Assembly (NCBI GenBank): GCA_016707895.1
Contig: JADJGV010000001.1
Span: 62,001-126,000 of the forward strand
Length of the DNA stretch: 64,000 nt
Reading direction: 5' to 3'
DNA from: Myxococcales bacterium
GTDB taxonomy: Bacteria > Myxococcota_A > Polyangia > Haliangiales > Haliangiaceae
The notes under the pieces were generated by a model that saw nothing but the letters and a program-made list of their open reading frames with translations, did no database searches and had not been told where the DNA came from. A program made the translations under genes and the position numbers. Of this stretch, positions 10,366-18,230 are shown piece after piece. The first letter of the stretch is position 1, and each line of letters begins with the position of its first letter.

Positions 10366-10489
10366 GGTCGCGCGTCCTGGCGTGGAGCGTCCTCGTTGCT
10401 TGTCGCCGTCGCTCTCGTGGGCTGCGGCGATGACGATGCACGACCAAGAGCTACGACAACTTCGACGAGAACTGTTCCCCGGCTAACGT
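10366..10489 (+). pseudogene. Start of a third lipoprotein gene, cut by the island junction
   Basis: Just after the previous stop one frame reads LLVAVALVGCGDDDARPR, from a possible TTG start at 10396. This looks like a lipoprotein signal peptide with lipobox LVGC and an acidic linker. No ATG or GTG start is available and the frame soon enters duplicated kinase DNA at 10490. I read it as the 5' end of a gene truncated at the right island boundary. Confidence 0.35.
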
Positions 10490-12346
10490 CGTCGGCAGGC
10501 GCAGCACCAGCTCGGCGCCCGGGCTGACCGTGCGCGGGAGCAGGCCACCGCCCATCGCGGTGGCGAGCGCGCCGGACAGCGCGAGGCCGAGGCCGAGGCC
10601 CGGCGGCGCGTCGTCGCCGGCGGCGCGGCGGAACGCCTGGAAGCGGCCGCGGCGCAGCGCCGCCGGCAGGCCGGGCCCGCGATCGCGCACGGCGATCTCG
10701 ACCGCGCCGGCGACCTCGGCGACCGACACGGTGATCGTGCGATCGGCGGCACCGCGCGCGTACTTCTCGGCGTTGTCGAGCAGGTTGCCGACGATGCGCG
10801 CCACGGCGTCGCGATCGAGGCGCGCGGTCGCCGCGGCCGGCGCGACCAGCTCGACGGTGGCGCCGGCGCGCTCGAGCCCCGGCCGGGCGCGCTCGATCGC
10901 GTCGGCGACCGCGGCCACCGCGTCGCCGAGCTCGGGGCGCACCGCCAGCGCGCCGCGCTCGAGCTGCGACACGCCCATCACGTTGGCCACCACCCGGCCC
11001 AGGCGCGCGGCCTCGACCGAGATGCGGTGGGCGTAGTCCTTGTGCTTGGCCGGATCGCCGAGCTCGTCGGCCAGCATGTCGCCGTAGAGCTGGATGCCGG
11101 CCAGCGGCGTGCGCAGCTCGTGGGCCGCGGCGGCGGCGAAGCGCGCGCGCTCCTGGGCCAGGCGCTCGCTGCGCGCGGTGACGCCGACCACCAGCAGGCC
11201 GCACACGATCGCCAGCAGCGCCACCGGCACGAACTTGATCAAGAACCCGTCGCGCAGCATGTCGCCGGTCTTGCGCGCGTAGGCCACGGCGGCGGCGGTG
11301 TCGACGCGGATCGTCCACGGGCTGCCGCCCAGGCCGAGCGCCGTGCCGGCGCCGGTCGCCAGCGTCGCGTCGGTGGCGTCGCGATCGTGGAGCCACGCGC
11401 TCAGCTCGGCCGCGCGCACGATCAGGCCCTGGGTGCGAGCGCCGTCGGGCGTCACCACCTGGCGCACCGCCACCAGCGCCGGCTCGCCGGCGATCTTCGT
11501 CGCGGTCCACGTCAGCGGCGCGACCGTGATGATCACCGGCGGCGGCGGGGTCGCCTTGGTCGCGGGCGGCCGCCGCCGCGGCGGCGGGTTCGCCGGCGGG
11601 GTCGGCGGCGCGACCTCCAGCGGCGGGGTCGGCGCTTGCTGCTGCACCTGCGCGGGCGGCCCGCCGAGCCGCGTCTGGGCGAAGATCTGGTTGGTCATCT
11701 GGTTCTGCTCGTACGCCTCGGGCGGCAGCTCGATGGTCTGCACCGCGGGCTCCTGCACCGGCGCCGGCCCATCCGAGTTGCCCTTGGCCGCGGCGAGGTC
11801 GCCCGGCGGGCGCCGGCGCGGCGTCAGCACCGCGACCTGGGGCGCCGTCGGCTGCGCCACCTGCACCGCGCCCCGCGCCGCGACCCGCGCCAGCTCGTCC
11901 TTGACCGTGCCCACCGCCGCCAGCGCGCCGCGATCGGGCGACGCCGCCTGCACCGTCTCGGGCAGCTCGTCGTTGAGGCTCGGCGACGACAGCGCGCCGC
12001 GCTCGTCGATCTGGAAGTGCAACGCCACCAGCTGATCGGCCGGCCCGGTGGCCAGCGGCGAGGGCGTCACCGACAGGCCCTCGCTGCCGCCGGCGGGATC
12101 GTGGAACAGGTTCTGGTAGTGCAGGTACGGGCGCGCGCTCTCGCTGACCCGCAGCGCCTCGAGCCGCGCCGCCAGCGCCGCCGCCAGCTCGACCTCGCGG
12201 TCGTGCCCCTCGCCGGCGATCGCGGTCACCTGCGCGGCGATCTCGCCGTCGACCTGCCGCACGCCGGCGCGGTACCAGCCGATCAGCACGATCGCGATGG
12301 CGCCGCCGACCAGCGCCGCGACGATCGCGGTGCGCCCGCCGGTCAT
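10451..12346 (-). CDS. Sensor histidine kinase with island-derived C-terminal tail
   Basis: 631 residues. Membrane helices at about 7-24 and 370-390 bracket a 345-residue periplasmic region that contains a Pro/Arg-rich stretch (about 240-272) and no recognised sensor fold. The cytoplasmic part has HisKA with phospho-acceptor H409 (AAAAHELRTPLAG), N-box VGNLLDNAEKYA, and G-boxes RDRGPGLP and GLGLGLALS. The native ending seen in the upstream copy (LRLPTA) is replaced here by a short tail TLAGEQFSSKLS encoded by the island. The ATP-binding core is intact, so it may still work. It overlaps the response regulator stop (ATGA) and is surely its partner. Confidence 0.88.
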   Translation of the reverse strand: MTGGRTAIVAALVGGAIAIVLIGWYRAGVRQVDGEIAAQVTAIAGEGHDREVELAAALAARLEALRVSESARPYLHYQNLFHDPAGGSEGLSVTPSPLATGPADQLVALHFQIDERGALSSPSLNDELPETVQAASPDRGALAAVGTVKDELARVAARGAVQVAQPTAPQVAVLTPRRRPPGDLAAAKGNSDGPAPVQEPAVQTIELPPEAYEQNQMTNQIFAQTRLGGPPAQVQQQAPTPPLEVAPPTPPANPPPRRRPPATKATPPPPVIITVAPLTWTATKIAGEPALVAVRQVVTPDGARTQGLIVRAAELSAWLHDRDATDATLATGAGTALGLGGSPWTIRVDTAAAVAYARKTGDMLRDGFLIKFVPVALLAIVCGLLVVGVTARSERLAQERARFAAAAAHELRTPLAGIQLYGDMLADELGDPAKHKDYAHRISVEAARLGRVVANVMGVSQLERGALAVRPELGDAVAAVADAIERARPGLERAGATVELVAPAAATARLDRDAVARIVGNLLDNAEKYARGAADRTITVSVAEVAGAVEIAVRDRGPGLPAALRRGRFQAFRRAAGDDAPPGLGLGLALSGALATAMGGGLLPRTVSPGAELVLRLPTTLAGEQFSSKLS

Positions 12347-13020
12347 GCGTCGACTCCCCACGCGTAGCCCGCGCCCTTCACCGACACGACGATCCGCGGG
12401 TGCGCGGGGTCGCGCTCGATCTTCTTGCGCAGGACGACGATCGCCATGTCGACGGCGCGGGTGTGCAGATCGCCGCGCTGGCCGAACACCTGCTCGAGGA
12501 TCTCGGCCCGCGACACCGCCCGGCCGCGCTGCCGGTGCAGCCAGCGCAACAGGCCCGCCTCGCGCGGGGTCAGCGGGACCGTCGCGTCGCCGCGGCGCGC
12601 GGTCAGGCGGCCGAAGTCGACGATCAGCCCGTCGACGTCGAGGTGCTCGATCACCTCGGCCGGCGCCCGGCGACCCAGCGCGCGCACCCGGGCCAAGAGC
12701 TCGCGCGCCGAGAACGGCTTGGTGACGTAGTCGTCGGCGCCCTCGCCCAGGCCGCGCACCTTGTCGTCCTCGCTGCCGCGCGCCGTCAGCATCAAGATCG
12801 GCATGCCCGGCCGCGCCGCGCGCAGCCGCCGGCACACGTCCATCCCCGACAGCCGCGGCAGCATCAGGTCCAGCACGATCAGATCCCAGCCCTCGGCCAG
12901 GCCGCGCTCGACCGCGGCCACGCCGTCGGCCACCGCCGCCACCTCGTGGCCGTCGCCGCCCAGCAGATCGGTCAAGCCTTCCCGCAGGCTCGCCTCGTCT
13001 TCGACGACCAGGATGCGCAC
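12343..13020 (-). CDS. OmpR-family response regulator
   Basis: 225 residues from GTG 13020 (MRILVVEDEASLREG). The receiver domain has the acidic pocket ED near residues 8-9, the phospho-acceptor in LIVLDLMLPRLSG and the conserved Lys in DYVTKPFSARE. The C-terminal winged helix ends in VSVKGAGYAWGVDA, typical for OmpR/PhoB proteins. It likely binds DNA as a dimer after phosphorylation by the kinase encoded just downstream. No ATG fits better than the GTG. The target genes are unknown. Confidence 0.92.
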   Translation of the reverse strand: MRILVVEDEASLREGLTDLLGGDGHEVAAVADGVAAVERGLAEGWDLIVLDLMLPRLSGMDVCRRLRAARPGMPILMLTARGSEDDKVRGLGEGADDYVTKPFSARELLARVRALGRRAPAEVIEHLDVDGLIVDFGRLTARRGDATVPLTPREAGLLRWLHRQRGRAVSRAEILEQVFGQRGDLHTRAVDMAIVVLRKKIERDPAHPRIVVSVKGAGYAWGVDA

Positions 13021-13083
13021 GCCTCCAGTGTGCCACCTCCCCCGGCCCCGCGTGTCAGCGCCGTGTAAGGGCGGTCCCCGTGC

Positions 13084-13400
13084 CCGTGCCCGTGCCCGTG
13101 CACGTCACCGATCCCGATCCCGTCACCGATCCCGATCCCGTCACCGATCCCGATCCCGTCACCGATCCCGATCCCGTCACCGATCCCGATCCCGATCCCG
13201 TCACCGATCCCGATCCCGTCACCGTCGGCCGAAAGCCGGGCGCGCGGCCAGGCGTCGCCCGCGGGGGACGGGCGCGGAGACGGACACGGGCACGGTGACG
13301 GGATCGGTGACGGGATCGGTGACGGGATCGGTGACGGGATCGGGATCGGGATCGGGATCGGTGACGGGCACGGCGACGGGGACGGGAACGGGCACGGTGC
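13084..13400. repeat. Simple-sequence block with inverted arms and G-quadruplex motif
   Basis: 13109-13222 consists of repeated GATCCCGATCCCGTCACC units. After about 60 bases the complement runs back as GGGATCGGTGAC units (13297-13375), so the block can fold into a long imperfect cruciform. 13336-13356 is four GGG runs each separated by ATC, a textbook G-quadruplex pattern on the plus strand. Open frames across it (VTDPDP repeats) are only translations of the repeat. No gene is supported in 13021-13425. Confidence 0.85.
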
Positions 13401-13425
13401 CGGGATCCGCGGGCGCGTTGTCACC

Positions 13426-13563
13426 TCACCCCCGCTGCTCCGCACGTGCGCGCAGCTCGTCGGCGCTCACCTCGCGGCTGCACGCGCGCAACAGCCGCGC
13501 GCGCACCTCTGCGAGCAGCCGCGCGCACGGCGCTCGACACGCAGCGCCCCGACGCCGCCTCAC
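13426..13563 (-). other. Possible small ORF or gene remnant
   Basis: From a GTG at 13563 the frame gives 45 residues whose second half, RLLAEVRARLLRACSREV followed by SADELRARAEQRG, has the charge and hydrophobic rhythm of real amphipathic helices. There is no ribosome site and the first residues are Arg-rich noise, so it may be the 3' end of a decayed gene. It points away from the adjacent inverted repeat. Low confidence. Confidence 0.2.
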
Positions 13564-13588
13564 GCGCGCAGGTCGCGTCTCGCACGCC

Positions 13589-13734
13589 GGCTCCTTGGGT
13601 GTGGCTCACCCTGCGCGCCCGTCGCGCAGCGGGCCGCGCCCACGACCAGGCGGGGACTCCAGTGCCTTTGGCTGGTCGTGGGCACGCCCCGTGCGCTCCA
13701 GGGCGCGTGGCGGGTGAGAGCCACACCCAAGGAG
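13589..13734. promoter_or_regulatory. Long inverted repeat that pairs with the ribosome site of the next gene
   Basis: The left arm contains GGCTCCTTGGGTGTGGCTC (13589-13607) and CCCACGACCAG (13639-13649). The right arm contains CTGGTCGTGGG (13672-13682) and GAGCCACACCCAAGGAGCC (13718-13736). The arms are about 60 bases long with some mismatches around a roughly 22-base loop. The AAGGAG ribosome site (13729-13734) of the four-helix-bundle gene is in the right arm and pairs with CTCCTT of the left arm. A transcript starting upstream would hide its own ribosome site. Confidence 0.75.
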
Positions 13735-13740
13735 CCCGTC

Positions 13741-14070
13741 ATGTTCGAAGCCCTGACCATCGCCCGTGAGTTCATCGTCGCCGTCCGTCCGCTCGTGGAG
13801 CAGCTCGAGCTGCGCGATCGCAACCTCGCCGATCAGCTGCGCCGCGCCGCCACGAGCACCGCGCTCAACACCGCCGAGGGTAACCGCCGCGACGGCCGCG
13901 ATCGCGCCGCCCGCTTCCGCATCGCCGCTGGCGAGTGCGCCGAGGCCGCCACCGCCGTCCAGGTCGCCGTCGACTGGGGCTACGTGCCCGCCGCCGCGGC
14001 CACCGCCGCCCTCGCCCTCGCCGATCGCCTCTGCGCCATGCTCTGGCGCCTCCGCCACCCGCGCCGCTAG
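13741..14070 (+). CDS. Four-helix-bundle protein (S23/IVP, Avd-like family)
   Basis: 109 residues, standard length for the 23S rRNA-intervening-sequence protein family. ATG 13741 has AAGGAG six bases upstream. The pattern is four helices with the family core ADQLRRAATSTALNTAEGN near residues 30-48 and RFRIAAGECAEAATAV in helix three. Relatives include proteins encoded in rRNA intervening sequences and Avd, the accessory protein of diversity-generating retroelements, which bind structured RNA. No reverse transcriptase lies in the window. The gene is enclosed by the long inverted repeat upstream and a repeat block downstream, which suggests a mobile or self-regulated unit. Confidence 0.8.
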   Translation: MFEALTIAREFIVAVRPLVEQLELRDRNLADQLRRAATSTALNTAEGNRRDGRDRAARFRIAAGECAEAATAVQVAVDWGYVPAAAATAALALADRLCAMLWRLRHPRR

Positions 14071-14102
14071 CCGGCTCGCGCCGGCCACGGCCCGGCGCCT
14101 CG

Positions 14103-14236
14103 GATCCCGATCCCGATCCCGATCCCGATCCCGACACCGATCCCGATCCCGAGCCCGAGCCCGAGCCCGACACCGATCCCGATCCCGATCCCGATCCCGT
14201 CCCCGTCCCCGTCCCCATCCCCGTCCCCGTCCCCGT
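14103..14236. repeat. GATCCC/GTCCCC simple repeats downstream of the four-helix-bundle gene
   Basis: Runs of CCC every six bases (14106-14132 and again from about 14177) followed by GTCCCC units reach almost to the stop codon of the SDR gene. The minus strand carries at least four regularly spaced GGG runs, so a G-quadruplex can form there. Units are the same as in the 13.1-13.4 kb block, so the two blocks flank the four-helix-bundle gene. They may also act as an end region for the two converging transcripts. Confidence 0.85.
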
Positions 14237-14237
14237 C

Positions 14238-15827
14238 TCACCACGGCGTGTCGTGATAGTCCTTCAAGAAGCGGCCCCACAGGTGCTTGCCGCTGGCGTG
14301 GCCCGCGAACACCGGGTCGAGCACGCGGGCGGCGCCGTCGACGATGTCGAGCGGCGGGTGGAAGCCGTGGACCGAGACCTTCATCTTGGCCAGCGCCACC
14401 GGGTCCTCGTCGGTGACCCAGCCGGTGTCGACCGCGTTCATGTAGATGCCGTCGCGCACGTAGTCGGCGGCCGAGGTGCGCGTCAGCATGTTCAGCGCGG
14501 CCTTGGCCATGTTGGTGTGCGGGTGCTTGTCGGTCTTGAAGCGGCGGTAGAACTGCCCCTCCATCGCTGACACGTTGACGACGTGGGCGTCCTTGGTCGG
14601 CACCGCCATCATCAGCGGCTTGAGCCGCGCGTTGAGCACGAACGGCGCGATCGCGTTGACCAGCTGCACCTCGAGCAGCTCGGCGGTCGGCACGTCGGCC
14701 AGGGTCATGCGCCACGAGTTGGTGTCGCGCAGATCGACCTGCTGCAGGTCCGCGTCGTAGTGACCGGCCGGGAACAGGTGGCTGCCGCGCTCGAGGTCCT
14801 CGGCCAGCACCGGCACCTGCGACAGGATCGCCGCGCGCCACAGCCCGGCCGGCTCGCCGCCGGCGGTGGCCAAGGCCGCGCCCGAGCCCAGCATCGGCGT
14901 CGCGGTCGGGTGCACGCCCCACCACCGGGCCAGCATCGCGCGCTCGCGCGGGCCGACCTGATCGGGCCCGACCGCCTCGCCGGTCAGCAGGTGATCGTAG
15001 AAGCCGCTGGGCCGCCGCACGGTCTGGCAGGCGTTGTTGATCAGCACGTCGAGCCGGGTCCAGCTGGCGCGGATGTGCGCGCACAGCGCCTCGACCGACG
15101 GCGTGTGGCGCAGATCGCAGCCGAACACGTGGGCCCGGCTGGCCAGCTCCTCGCCGTCGGGCTCGGCTGCCAGCCGGCGCGCGGCGTCGACCGGGAAGCG
15201 GGTGACGATGATGGTCTCGGCGCCGGCGCGCAGCAGCTTCTTGGCGATCTCGGCGCCGATCTTCACGCGCGCGCCCGTGACAAGGGCGACCCGGCCGCGC
15301 AGATCGGTCGACTGGTTGCGCTTCTGCCAGTTCTCCTCGGCGCAGCGCGGGCACATCTGGTCGTAGAACCAGTGCAGGTCGTGGAAGTCGACCTTGCAGA
15401 CGTAGCAGTTGCGCGCCTCGCGCACCCGCGGCGGCGCCGCCGCGTCGTCGCGGCGAGCCTCGGCCTCGGCCCACGCGCCGCCGTCGGGGGTCGCGTCGAG
15501 CGCCGCCGGGTCGTCGATCAGCTCGCCGGGCGGCAGCGCCGGCACCGCGCCCAGGTGGCTGAACACCGGCAGCTTGCGCAGCGCGCGGATGCCGGTGGCG
15601 TCGAGGATCGCGTCATCGGCGGCCTTGGCCTCGGCCTCGGCCTTCTTGGTCAGCCCCTTGCGCATCGCCTTGCGCATGTAGCGATCGGGCCGCGACAGCT
15701 TGCCGGCGGCCACCATCAGCCGGCGGCGTTGCTCGTCGGACAGCTCGGCGACCCGGCGCGGCTCGTCGGCGAGGCCCTCGAGGAGGGCCACCAGGGCGGC
15801 GAGATCGGGAGGCGGTTCGGTCGACAC
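14238..15827 (-). CDS. SDR-fold protein with zinc ribbon and missing catalytic Tyr
   Basis: 529 residues from GTG 15827. A helical N-terminal part (1-135) is followed by a zinc ribbon with C141/C144 and C159/C162, then an SDR Rossmann domain with TGARVKIG (184-191) and LINNA. At the usual YxxxK site the sequence reads TNMAKAALN, so Tyr is replaced by Thr although the Lys remains. The protein may bind NAD(P) and act by another route, or be a regulator. It is nearly twice the size of a plain SDR. It diverges from the acylase gene across GTATATATAC (15861-15870), which may be a shared promoter element. Confidence 0.75.
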   Translation of the reverse strand: MSTEPPPDLAALVALLEGLADEPRRVAELSDEQRRRLMVAAGKLSRPDRYMRKAMRKGLTKKAEAEAKAADDAILDATGIRALRKLPVFSHLGAVPALPPGELIDDPAALDATPDGGAWAEAEARRDDAAAPPRVREARNCYVCKVDFHDLHWFYDQMCPRCAEENWQKRNQSTDLRGRVALVTGARVKIGAEIAKKLLRAGAETIIVTRFPVDAARRLAAEPDGEELASRAHVFGCDLRHTPSVEALCAHIRASWTRLDVLINNACQTVRRPSGFYDHLLTGEAVGPDQVGPRERAMLARWWGVHPTATPMLGSGAALATAGGEPAGLWRAAILSQVPVLAEDLERGSHLFPAGHYDADLQQVDLRDTNSWRMTLADVPTAELLEVQLVNAIAPFVLNARLKPLMMAVPTKDAHVVNVSAMEGQFYRRFKTDKHPHTNMAKAALNMLTRTSAADYVRDGIYMNAVDTGWVTDEDPVALAKMKVSVHGFHPPLDIVDGAARVLDPVFAGHASGKHLWGRFLKDYHDTPW

Positions 15828-15860
15828 CGGGCCCGCTCTTAGCACCGCCCCGGCCGCTCC

Positions 15861-15870
15861 GTATATATAC
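15861..15870. promoter_or_regulatory. Palindromic AT element between divergent genes
   Basis: GTATATATAC is a perfect 10-bp palindrome in the 48-base gap between the divergent SDR-like and acylase genes. It is the only A/T-rich word there and could serve as -10 element in both directions. It ends 5 bases before the acylase ATG, so for that gene the transcript would be leaderless or the element is an operator instead. Confidence 0.35.
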
Positions 15871-15875
15871 GGTGC

Positions 15876-18230
15876 ATGCGAACGCTGCTGTGCCTGGCCG
15901 CGGTGGCGGCGTGCTCGACGCCCCCGGCGCGCCCCGCCGCGCCACCGACACCCCCGGCGCCGGCCCCGCGCCCGCACTACCACGCCACGATCCGCTGGAC
16001 CGATCACGGCGTGCCGCACATCGTCGCCGCCGACGTCGGCGGCCTCGGGTTCGGCCAGGGCTACGCCCAGGCCCAGGCCCACCTGTGCGAGCTGGCCGAC
16101 GGCTTCGTCCGGGTCCGCGGCGAGCGCGCCCGCTACCTGGGCCGCGGCCCCGACGACGCCCACCTCAAGAGCGATCTGGTCCACCGCCACCTCGGCTACC
16201 TGGCCCGGGCCAAGGCCGCGCTGCCGACCGCCTCGGCCGAGACCCGCGCGATGGTGGCCGGCTTCGCCGCCGGCTACTCCCACGCGCTGGCCCGCATGCC
16301 GGCCGCGGCGCAACCGGCGGCGTGCCGCGGCGCCGCCTGGCTCCAGCCGATCACCGACGTCGACGTCGCCGCCTACGGCCTGTCGATCCAGGCGATCGCG
16401 TCGTCGCGGTTCTTCGCCGACGCCATCGCCGAAGCCCGGCCCGAGCCCAAGGCCGCGCCGGCCGCGCCCACGCCCGCGCCCGCCACCGGCGGCGCCTCGA
16501 ACGGCTGGGCCATCGGCGGCGATCGCACCGCGACCGGCGGCGGCGTCCTGATCGGCAACCCGCACTTCCCGTGGCAGGGCGACCTGTTGTTCCACGAGGC
16601 GCACCTGACGATCCCCGGCGACCTCGACGTCTACGGCGTGTCGCTGCTCGGCACGCCGGCGATCCAGATCGGCACCACCGCGCGCCACGCCTGGACCCAC
16701 ACCTTCTCGGCGTCGACCCACCAGGTGATCTACCGGCTCGACCTCGCGCCCGACTCGGTGATGCGCTACCGCCACGGCGAGGAGACGCTGCCGATCACCG
16801 CCACCCACCACGCGATCGGCGTGCGCGGGGACGACGGCGCGGTCCACGACGAGGACGTCGTCGCGTACCGGAGCGCGATCGGCCCGATGATCGCGGTGGC
16901 GGCCAGCCCGTGGTCGGCCGCCACCGGCCACGCGTTCACGCTGCGCGACGTCGCCGCCGGATCGGTGCTGGCGCTCGATCAGTACCTGGCGATGGCGCGG
17001 GCCGGCTCGCGCGCGGCGTTCGAGGCGGCGCTGGCGATGCATGGCACGCCCTTCGTCAACACGCTCTACGCCGACGTCGAGGGCGACGCGCTGTACGTCG
17101 ACGGCTCGCGGGTGCCGGACCTGTCCGACGACGCGCTCGGGCGGTGGAAGCTGGTGCGCAAGCTTATGGCGCCGGTCGACGCCGCGTGGCGCGAGCAGCG
17201 GTTGGTGATCCTCGACGGCAGCGATCCGATCAACGACCTGGCCGCCGACGATCCCCACGCCCCGGGCGCGGTGCCGTTCGCCAGCGTGCCGCGGATCCTG
17301 CGCCGCGACTACGTGATGAACGCCAACGACAGCTACCAGCACACCAACCCGGCCGCGCCCGAGGCGCTCGCGCCGCGCTCGCCGCTGTGGGGCGACGACG
17401 GCGATCGCCCGTCGGCGCGCACGCTGGCCAACCTGGCGGCGCTGGCGCCCGGCGGCGGCGCCGCGGGGCCCGACGATCGGTTCACGCTCGACGAGGCGGC
17501 CGCGGCGATGCTGTCGAACCAGTCGTTCGTCGCGGCGCGGCTGGGCGACGAGGTGCGCGCGGCGTGCGCCGCCAAGCCGGCCGGCGAGGCCGCCGCGGTG
17601 ATCGCGCAGCTCAAGCGCGGCTGCGCGGCGCTGGCGGCGTGGGACGGCCGGTTCGCCGTCGACAGCCGCGGCGCGGCGCTGTGGCGCGAGCTGATGCGCG
17701 CGCTGGCGGCCGGCGGCCCGGTGCCCTGGGCGCGGCCCTACGATCGCCAGGCGCCGCGGCTCACGCCCGACGGGCTGGCCCGCGACACCGCCGCGGTGCG
17801 GGCCGCGATCGCCGCGGCCACCGCCGCGCTCGCCGACGCCAAGCTGGCCCCCGACGTCGCGCTCGGCGACGTGCAGCGCGCCGCCGGCCCCCAGGGCCCG
17901 GTCGCGGTCCCCGGCGGCCGCGAGCTCGACGGCGTCGCCAACGTCGTGACGTCGAACCGCTTCGACGCCACGGCGCTGCCCGAGGCGCCGGTCGACGCCC
18001 GCTACCCGGTCGATTTCGGCTCGAGCTTCATCCTGGCGGTCGAGCTGACCCCGGCCGGCCGCACGGTGAAGGCGCTTCTCACCTACGGCAACTCGAGCGA
18101 TCCGGCCTCGCCGTGGTATCGCGATCAACTCGCCGCGTTCGCCCAGGGCGCGCTGCGCCCGGTGCCCCTGACCGACGCCGCGATCGCCGCCGACCCCGCC
18201 TACCGTCTCGAGGAGCTCGACGCACCATGA
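15876..18230 (+). CDS. Penicillin/aculeacin-acylase-family Ntn hydrolase, lipoprotein
   Basis: 784 residues with lipoprotein signal MRTLLCLAAVAAC, then a Pro-rich linker. The family layout is visible: an alpha-chain region, a spacer rich in Ala/Pro (about 188-206), then the N-terminal nucleophile S208 in GGASNGWAIGG where autocleavage would free the beta chain. GNPHFPWQGDLLFHEAHL and the later NDSYQHTNP also fit aculeacin-type acylases. Such periplasmic enzymes cleave amides of long acyl chains, including N-acyl-homoserine lactones and lipopeptides. The real substrate is unknown. It overlaps the next gene by 4 bases. Confidence 0.88.
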   Translation: MRTLLCLAAVAACSTPPARPAAPPTPPAPAPRPHYHATIRWTDHGVPHIVAADVGGLGFGQGYAQAQAHLCELADGFVRVRGERARYLGRGPDDAHLKSDLVHRHLGYLARAKAALPTASAETRAMVAGFAAGYSHALARMPAAAQPAACRGAAWLQPITDVDVAAYGLSIQAIASSRFFADAIAEARPEPKAAPAAPTPAPATGGASNGWAIGGDRTATGGGVLIGNPHFPWQGDLLFHEAHLTIPGDLDVYGVSLLGTPAIQIGTTARHAWTHTFSASTHQVIYRLDLAPDSVMRYRHGEETLPITATHHAIGVRGDDGAVHDEDVVAYRSAIGPMIAVAASPWSAATGHAFTLRDVAAGSVLALDQYLAMARAGSRAAFEAALAMHGTPFVNTLYADVEGDALYVDGSRVPDLSDDALGRWKLVRKLMAPVDAAWREQRLVILDGSDPINDLAADDPHAPGAVPFASVPRILRRDYVMNANDSYQHTNPAAPEALAPRSPLWGDDGDRPSARTLANLAALAPGGGAAGPDDRFTLDEAAAAMLSNQSFVAARLGDEVRAACAAKPAGEAAAVIAQLKRGCAALAAWDGRFAVDSRGAALWRELMRALAAGGPVPWARPYDRQAPRLTPDGLARDTAAVRAAIAAATAALADAKLAPDVALGDVQRAAGPQGPVAVPGGRELDGVANVVTSNRFDATALPEAPVDARYPVDFGSSFILAVELTPAGRTVKALLTYGNSSDPASPWYRDQLAAFAQGALRPVPLTDAAIAADPAYRLEELDAP

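Noticed and set aside
10335..11510. Alternative minus-strand frame of 391 residues over the kinase
   Set aside because: Arg-rich, no motifs; the overlapping frame gives a textbook histidine kinase.
13080..13298. Open frame coding for VTDPDP repeats
   Set aside because: It is only the translation of the GATCCC/GTCACC repeat and turns into Arg-rich noise; no ribosome site or family.
13589..13734. The inverted repeat as a rho-independent terminator
   Set aside because: No T-run on either strand, arms too long, and the ribosome site of a gene lies inside it.
13741..14070. Diversity-generating retroelement
   Set aside because: The Avd-like family match alone is not enough; no reverse transcriptase, template repeat or variable repeat was found.
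13084..14236. CRISPR array
   Set aside because: Units are 6-18 bases with no unique spacers.
14238..18128. A single 1296-residue minus-strand frame
   Set aside because: Only the part below 15827 is a protein (SDR-like); the rest lies antisense to the acylase gene, which has a signal peptide and catalytic motifs.
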